Positions 57,780-64,000 of a stretch of DNA of 64,000 nt are shown one piece after another. The stretch's first letter is position 1; each line of letters starts with the position of its first letter. The stretch is taken from NCBI GenBank assembly GCA_014529385.2, contig CM043953.1, positions 71,151,372-71,215,371 of the forward strand, in the 5' to 3' direction. A program made the position numbers and the translations under genes. The DNA comes from Adiantum capillus-veneris (Eukaryota; Streptophyta; Polypodiopsida; Polypodiales; Pteridaceae). Under the pieces are notes generated by a model. The model saw nothing but the letters and a program-made list of their open reading frames with translations, did not search any database and was not told the origin of the DNA.

Positions 57780-58010
57780 AGATAGGATGACTCTGAAAAA
57801 TGGGTGAAGAAGTACAATGGGATTGGGGATGCATATGATCATTTGGCCAGATTTAACCATGTCTTGCAAGTAGAAAAGTTATACAATTGGGGATCCATAT
57901 GATTGCTTGGCCAGTTTAAACCAAGTCTTGTGGAAAATGATGCATTCACTCTATGACTGCATTGACTATGACTTAAATTCTTTGAAACAAGACGTAAGTC
58001 ATCCTTTAGA
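57780..58010 (+). pseudogene. Gypsy gag fragment
   Basis: WVKKYNGIGDAYDHLARFNH then VLQVEKLYNWG, DAFTLYDCIDYDLNSLKQD: the start of a retrotransposon gag core (KYDG.GDPYDHLA.F). A short duplicated segment (AATTGGGGATCCATATGATTG versus GATTGGGGATGCATATGATC) suggests local slippage. Confidence 0.6.
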
Positions 58011-58277
58011 TCCAAGATAGTTGTGATTTTGAGTGTGGCTGATTAAAATAAAATAATTTACGTGATTTTTAATCAAATTGCCTAATTTTTCTTGTATTGT
58101 CTCTATTTTAAAATAACAGTTAGTAATAAAAGCTAAAATCTTAGAATAGAAAAGAAACTATTACCGCCAAATCTTGAAAGGGGATGCTTCAATAGAGATG
58201 GATAGATTTGGATAACCTTCAAAATTAGGTCAAAAAAACCAAGTCAACTAATGATCAAATAGGTCTCAGTAGAGACG
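58011..58277. other. No gene recognised
   Basis: AT-rich, up to the duplication that flanks the second copia element. Confidence 0.4.
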
Positions 58278-58282
58278 ATGGT

Positions 58283-58500
58283 TGTTACCATATATGTGAT
58301 AGTGATGTGTTAGGACCGCAGGGGTACTTTTTTGTCACTAACAGGTTTTTCCCCCCGTGAATTTTATATACACGCCCATCACTCTAGTGCTAACTTAGCT
58401 TTCTATTTTGCACTCTAAGCAATATCCTCTCTGTTGTGTGCCTTGAGCTTCTTCATCTTCTTTAAGTTTTGTGTGCATCCCTACAACATTAATTCCAACA
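58283..58500 (+). repeat. 5' LTR of the second copia copy, 218 bp
   Basis: TGTTACCATATATGTGATAG to AATTCCAACA. It lacks the 38-bp hairpin of the first copy. Confidence 0.9.
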
Positions 58501-58549
58501 AGTGGTATCAGAGTAGGTTGTGTCTTATTTGGTCAAGGGATTTGGAATT

Positions 58550-59046
58550 ATTGTGCTATCTATTGCGAATGATAGTTTTTTCACACTTGTTGATGCACTT
58601 TATGTACCAGGGATCAAAAGGAAGCTTTTTTCTATATATGCGCTTGAAAGACTTGATCTTGCTGTCAAATTTGTGGATGACAGACGTATAATTCATGATC
58701 TCACTTTTTTTGATGAATTTGTTGCATCTGGAATTTTGCGTCATGGATTGTATAAGCTCAAAATTTTGCACATGCAATTGTGGATTTTAAGGCTATTTTA
58801 GATGCCAAAATTTGGCTTGCACAATTTGGGCATCCTCACATGATTTCTTCTTTGTCACCTCTTGAAGCACCTTCTAAGCATACTTGTGAAGGTTATATTT
58901 TGGGTAAAATGCAGCATTCAAAGTTTCCAAAGGATGGTTCAGCAAGGGCTACATGCACGTTACAAATTGTGCATAGTGATGTTTATGGGCCTATGCAAAC
59001 TCTGTCCTTGGGTAATTACCTATACTTTGTGACTTTCATTGATTAT
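58550..59046 (+). pseudogene. Copia protease end and integrase start
   Basis: SFFTLVDALYVPGIKRKLFS, then HDLTFFDEFVASGILRHGLY, then QIVHSDVYGPMQTLSLGNYL ending VTFIDY, cut by an insertion at 59047. Parallel to 52830-53335 of the first copy. Confidence 0.85.
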
Positions 59047-59593
59047 TGTTGGGGTAAAGCCCCATGTGGCATGTTAGGCCAGGCGCCTGCCCACTACACT
59101 TGTTCATAATGTACATAATAGAGTAAGGGGGGTTCACATATTCATAGTGAGTTTTAGCCCTTGCAAACAAAAGTCTTTTCTTCTTATCTCTTCTCCATTG
59201 TTGCACTTCAACTGGTATCATAGCTTCATTAAAGAGCACCATTGGAGTTGGCAGGGAAGCAGGCAGTAAAGCAGTAAAAACTTTAGTACATTTTTGTAGA
59301 TTTTTTTTGTTATGTCAAAAGGTTTGTTTTCAGGACCATTCTCACCATTCTTGACTGATTCTTTGTGCTCTTCAACTTTGCAAAAGAAAATTTTCTCAGA
59401 ATCCTCACCGATTTTGAGATATGTCACTCCCTCCTCCTTGTAGTTAACACGAACTACTAGTCAATTAGACCATTGACTTGAACGCATGGAGAATGGATTC
59501 ACACTATTCAAGCTAACATCCATCTTAATGTGTCGTGGATTTTCTTCAAACTCTTACCAATCTGAATAGGTATGCTTGAAGGCAAGACAACCT
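59047..59593 (+). mobile_element. Short copia-type LTR with PBS, followed by unexplained sequence
   Basis: TGTTGGGGTAAAGCCCC to TTGCACTTCAAC (59047-59212, 166 bp), followed by TGGTATCATAGC, a one-mismatch tRNA-Met PBS. No second LTR of this type found. 59225-59593 has a minus-strand frame with VTYLKIGEDSEKIFFCKVEE that I cannot place. Confidence 0.6.
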
Positions 59594-60284
59594 TGTTAAG
59601 TATGGAGCCTGATTTACCCCTTGTAATTTTTTGTGTTAAAAACGCACATTTGTAAGGCCTCCATTATGAGGAGAATCCATCGTGCATGAAGAAAAATAAC
59701 TCGCCGAAAAATAAAATTCTCTTACCAAAATATTCCTTTTTGCCGGAATATTATGACCGCACGGTGGCCAGAAAGTGGTCGGAAAACGATCGGTCGGTTG
59801 GCCGGTGGCTGGTGGTCGGAAGTCAATGGCCGGTGGCCGAATTTAAAAGCGGACTTGTCTTCTCAAGGGCGGCCACACATGGGCGGATTGGAGGGTCCGA
59901 TTTGGACTTATCTACACAAGGGCGGCTACTCATGGCTGCATCTCATAAGAGAGGGCAGCCCTTTTGGCCTATAAAAGGAGGCCATTTCTACACACATTTG
60001 ATAGTGTGAAGTGATGCAACAAGGTGGGTGTGAGGTAGTGAGAGTGAAGCAAGGCGGGAGCTCCAAAAGGGTATAATCCCTTTGTAACCTACTTCTTGTT
60101 TTGAAGTACTAAAGCCATTGAGTGGCTTCTTTCCCGTGGACGTAGCCCACATTGGGTGAACCACGTATATCATGTGTACTCTCTCTCTCTCTCTCTACTC
60201 TATAATCTCTTGTGTGTGAAAATTATCTCTCTCCATTAAGTAATCTACTCAATTATCTACTTAGCTACGTCATATTTCCTAACA
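59594..60284 (+). mobile_element. Solo LTR, same family as 37533-38332
   Basis: TGTTAAGTATGGAGCC to TTTCCTAACA, 691 bp, TATA at GGCCTATAAAAGGAGG (59967-59982). Flanks AACCT/AATCT are a one-mismatch 5-bp duplication. No internal sequence of this family is in the window. Confidence 0.87.
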
Positions 60285-60337
60285 AATCTAATGAAATTCA
60301 CATGATTCCATCTGTACTTGCATTATTTCTCAGTAAT

Positions 60338-61365
60338 GGTAGCTAAAAATGTCTCAAAATGTATTATGGGCACCCTCCATTTAGATCGAGGGAGGGATTA
60401 TATGTCTCATGAACCTACCTAGTCGTGGGATAAAACACCAATGTACAGTGTTGTATATGCATCATCAAAATGGTATTTCTATAATAAAAAAACGGGTCTC
60501 TTACAGACATCACGATGTATGATCAAGAGTCAAGCTTTACTACATTCATTTTGGCTTGAGGTTGTCATTTGTGCTACTTATTTTCTCAACAAGTGTCCTA
60601 CCAAAGTCTTGCAATCTATGACTCCTTATGAAGCATGGCATGAAAAGAAGTGAGCTTACCATCCACAAACAAAACATATATTGGTTTCACAAGATGTTGT
60701 ATTTATGGAGGATTTTGTTCAAGCTTTGTTATCATGTTCTAGAGATAGTAATGTAATCTCACATTATGTTTATGACATGTTGGTAATGGTGGAAACTTGA
60801 ATGTAAGTTCCATTGAGGTAAATGTACAACTTATGGAGGTTTCCAAAAATATTATAGATCAGCCTATTATCGATGTACATCTACATCAGATTGTACTCAA
60901 ATTGGGCTGGTTGTTATGAAAACATGAGTGTTCACAAGTGGTTTTTGCTCAATTTTTGTTTCATGCTTGGCACTTCATGCATATCCTAGTTGAGCAAGAA
61001 GCAACCTACTATGGCCACTTCTAGTTCTGAGGTTGAGTATAAGGCAGTCTTTACAAGTATGGTTGATTGTGTAGGCTCAGACGCCTTATGGCTGATTTGG
61101 GTGCTAGATAGGACACTGCTAACATCATCTACACTCACAGTTAGAGCACATTTGTAGTTGCAAGGACCCAATTTTTCATGCTCTCACAGATCACATTGAG
61201 GTGCATTATCACTATGTCAAGGAGGAGAGACTCTCAAGAGGAGAGATAAGGTTGGCTTATGCACTGTCATAGGACAAACTTGCAGATCTTCTCACAAAGG
61301 AATTACCTCGTGAGAAGTTTGAAGCTTTTTACAAAGCTTTGGGATTGCTTCCCTTTGTGGATTAA
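60338..61365 (+). pseudogene. Copia integrase and RNase H remnants of the second copy
   Basis: 60338-60655 matches the integrase of the first copy (VAKNVSKC..GTLHLDRGRDY, then CPTKVLQSMTPYEAWHEKK). 60880-61360 matches RNase H (CISVEQEATYYGHF region, IYTHSXSTFVVARTQFF) with many stops. The RT is deleted between them. Confidence 0.75.
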
Positions 61366-61442
61366 TGATGTCCTTAGGGCATGGCACTTCCCTATACATT
61401 GTGTGTCATCTTTCATTCACCGCATCACTCCCAGAGGGTATT

Positions 61443-61670
61443 TGTTACCATATATGATGAAGTGATGTGTGTGAATACACACAGGACTGTCCAAGAACTT
61501 TTTCCCTCACTAGGAGGCTTTTTCCCTCGTACATTGTATATATGCCCATCACTCTAGGGCTAACTTATCTTTCTATATTGCACACTAAGAAATATAATCT
61601 ATGTTGTGCTCCTTAAGCTTCTTCATCTTCTCCAAGCAGTGTGTGCATCCTGGCAACCCTAATTTCAACG
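61443..61670 (+). repeat. 3' LTR of the second copia copy, 228 bp
   Basis: TGTTACCATATATGATGAAG to AATTTCAACG; the last base differs from the usual CA end. Confidence 0.88.
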
Positions 61671-61675
61671 ATGGT

Positions 61676-61818
61676 GTCTGAATCTAAATGGTTTGTTCCA
61701 AGGAAGGGATAATCATGTAACTGAAGACAATTGGGTCAAAATCTGGGGTTGGATAAAACTACATATTGAGGCCATATATGCCAAAGTAGGTTATTTTAGA
61801 CTCTTTTTTACTTGAGAT

Positions 61819-61865
<47 letters not shown>

Positions 61866-62779
61866 TATTTTTTTACAGTGGGAGGAGCTTGCTAGTACAC
61901 ACATTATAGACAACCATTGGGGCACACTCTTACATGTATCATCTAAACACTTCCATGAGTGAATATAGATTGTTGTAACAAGTAAGGAGGCTTTGATTGC
62001 ATGTAGGAATCAAAACATTGTCGTGTTGGGCCACCATGCACACATGCATATTGTACATGGCAGGAGTGTCCATTCTCAATGCAAATCTCACAAAGTGCAC
62101 CCCCTACTAACGTCTACAAGATGGTACTATGAAATCTTCCATGGTTGGATATGCAAGGATCACGATCCATGCACATCTGCCTTTTGCATCCGGGCTTATA
62201 CCATGGTTCCACTATCTAAAGAAAGTGTTGGTGAAATTATAGTCATTTGGAGCTTTAAAACCTATCACATCTAGTCATTTCAAAAGGTAAAATTATGGCA
62301 CATTCGTACATGGGTAAAGACCACACACTTTTATAAAAAATGACACACAGAGGTTGGGGATGGTCTAGACACTCTAGTCCGTCACTCAATCACATTAAGA
62401 CATGGCATAATAAATAGTACAAAGCTGTATCACATAGTCTGTAAGACTAATCTTGGTCTACATACAAAGAGGATTCTAGGAGCTATACTACGAATTTTCA
62501 AGGCTATGGAGATCTTTTTTGGCAAGCAAAAGTACTCAAGTTCCAACCTAAAGTCTACATGGCTCTGTGGCAACTTACTCGACCAAATTAGCTAGCAAGT
62601 AGTCACATTTCCCTTCTTGAAGCTTGATGAACCCCTAGGAACAAGAAAGATTTAGGACTATGCTTCAAGGCAAACCAAGTACCAAGTATTCCCACTAGAC
62701 AAGCACCACGTGTTTCACTCATGGTCAACTTTGCAAAAGGGGAACCAAAATTGGAAACATTCTAAAATCAAGTGTAGAC
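61676..62779. other. No gene recognised; (GA)n microsatellite
   Basis: (GA)n at 61823-61863. A 93-codon frame (61993-62274) and the sequence behind it look protein-like with stops, possibly more of the gag-like frame, but no motif is recognised. Confidence 0.4.
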
Positions 62780-64000
62780 GGGTTTGAATGCCATGTAGAC
62801 TTGATCATGAATCTAACTAGATGCTAGAACCACTTTGGAACAGGCTAACCTGCGATTGACAAAATGCTTGTACACATTGTTTCCCACGATAAAGTGAATA
62901 TTCTTGAACAATATCTATCAAGTTGGAGCACTAAAACTCATTCAAAGCAAAGAACTTGGAGAAAACCATTTGATTTTAGTAGATTGGACACAATATACTA
63001 GCAAGGTTGTCCAAATTAAAAAATATCTTAGGGATAGCTTCTCAAAAGGATTCAGCTCGACAAGTACTTCTCATTGCCACCATGGGGTCTAAATTATCTT
63101 AGGTATAGCTTCTCAAAAGGATTCAACTTGACAAGTACTTCTCATTACCACCATGGGATCTAAATTACATGAGAATCCATGAGCTCATGACCAATATCTA
63201 GTATGATGGCCGAGTAACCATCACAAGAAATGAGGGAGAATTTATTGAGGCCAAGATCATAGAGGAACAAATTATGGAAGCCTTAAGACTACCAAAGGGG
63301 ACACACGACTTAGCAAGTCATACCTAGCCCTTAGACAATGATAAAGATTTTGTGAAAATGATAGGGGAAAACTTCACTCTCAAAGACTCAGTCCATGATG
63401 AGATGGAGCTGCCCTTGTGAATCAACTCTCAGCATTTTCAAGTACCAAAGCAAATACAGTACATTATACCAGTAAGGCACTTTTTGGTGGCTATGGCAAT
63501 GGTCAATTTAGAAGAACCCATAATCTAGTGCAGCTTTGTGAGCCATCTCTTGGATTCCTTAGTGGATGCGAGCCTCAAGGCCTTTGAAAGATGCCATACA
63601 CACATTTATGGAGGACCAAGCAGTGGGCATGATTGAACAACTATCACTAGCACCTAGTTAGAATTGATACAGGCACATAATAAGAACGGAGGCAACCATG
63701 CAGGGGGTGGAATAAAGGAGTAAAAGAGCTACATAAGATGAAACAAAATCAAGGGAGGAGGTAGAAGCTAAAGATAATGACCCTCTAATAACTAGAGATG
63801 AGAGAAGAAGGGAAATGTTGCTCGGCATGCAGCAAGAAGAAGCATCCCTAGAAAGAGAGCAATAGAAGAAGCTGAGAGAAAAGCTTAGGCAACCAAGGCT
63901 AATGAGGAGGCAAGGAAAAAAAGGAAAGACAAAAAGTTTCCAACCCCCAACATTACTCGACCACCTTCTCCTCTCACACATCCATCCCCTTTATGGAAAC
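62780..64000 (+). pseudogene. Gag-like reading frame of an LTR element, runs off the window
   Basis: Charged frame with many stops: YDGRVTITRNEGEFIEAKII, then EEQIMEALRLPKG, LDNDKDFVKMIGENFTLKD, LVAMAMVNLEEP and near the end a Lys/Arg-rich QQEEASLERE..KKLREKLR and PSPLTHPSP. Stops again fit C-to-T changes. Composition resembles the 22.9-kb and 26-kb frames. Assignment by resemblance only. Confidence 0.4.
63024..63167. repeat. Tandem duplication of 72 bp
   Basis: ATCTTAGGGATAGCTTCTC to TCTAAATT (63024-63095), repeated from 63096 with a few substitutions. 72 bp keeps the reading frame. Confidence 0.88.

Larger units (their letters stand above)
58283..61670 (+). mobile_element. Second copia copy, internally deleted and nested
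   Basis: LTRs 58283-58500 and 61443-61670 match the first copia family. Flanks ATGGT (58278-58282 and 61671-61675) are a perfect 5-bp duplication. The PBS reads TGGTATCAGAGT from 58503. Gag and most of RT are gone. It also contains two inserted LTR segments. Confidence 0.9.

Overview
The window looks like nuclear DNA of a land plant, most likely a fern (monilophyte). Reasons: one intronless PLS-class pentatricopeptide-repeat (PPR) gene in the style of the large fern/lycophyte PPR families, very high retrotransposon load, long AG/CT microsatellites, and no bacterial-type gene organisation. The species assignment is inference. Only one gene, the PPR gene at 12561-14828 (minus strand), looks intact. 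Almost everything else recognisable is transposable-element DNA at different stages of decay, often nested.

Layout: 1-2040 has the end of one LTR element and a minus-strand gypsy gag. 3720-6567 is a large inverted repeat (about 1.15-kb arms around two 164-bp tandem units). Its right arm leads into a Ty3/gypsy pol (6495-10784) that was split twice by related hAT-like non-autonomous elements with recognisable 8-bp target duplications. A third hAT-like element sits in the left arm only. 10785-12560 holds no gene I can call, then comes the PPR gene, a LINE fragment (15270-15913), an internally deleted chromovirus (17226 to about 17620), microsatellites and a four-unit minisatellite (20623-21175).

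21.7-29 kb has a frameshifted kinase-like pseudogene, a hAT transposase fragment, pieces of gypsy pol, a 2-kb coiled-coil reading frame with 18 in-frame stops but no indel, and the following polypurine tract plus LTR. 31-36 kb has a 5S-rRNA-like fragment and scrambled minus-strand gypsy protease/integrase pieces.

36592-44322 is a complete 7.7-kb LTR retrotransposon without coding capacity (LARD-type), with 5-bp duplications (GATAC), inserted in the integrase of a minus-strand gypsy element whose RT and gag lie at 45-50 kb. A solo LTR of another family lies exactly at its LTR/primer-binding-site junction. 51053-56062 is a complete Ty1/copia element (duplication TGAAA). 58283-61670 is a second, internally deleted copy of the same family (duplication ATGGT) carrying further nested LTRs. 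The right end (from about 62780) is a decayed gag-like reading frame.

No operon, CRISPR array or prokaryotic defence system is present. The strongest new-looking items are the two-copy 218-bp MITE family with perfect 8-bp duplications, the GTTCCG-rich hAT-like family, the LARD with its nested solo LTR, the inverted-repeat retroelement, and a pseudokinase fragment with HCN/DWG in place of HRD/DFG.
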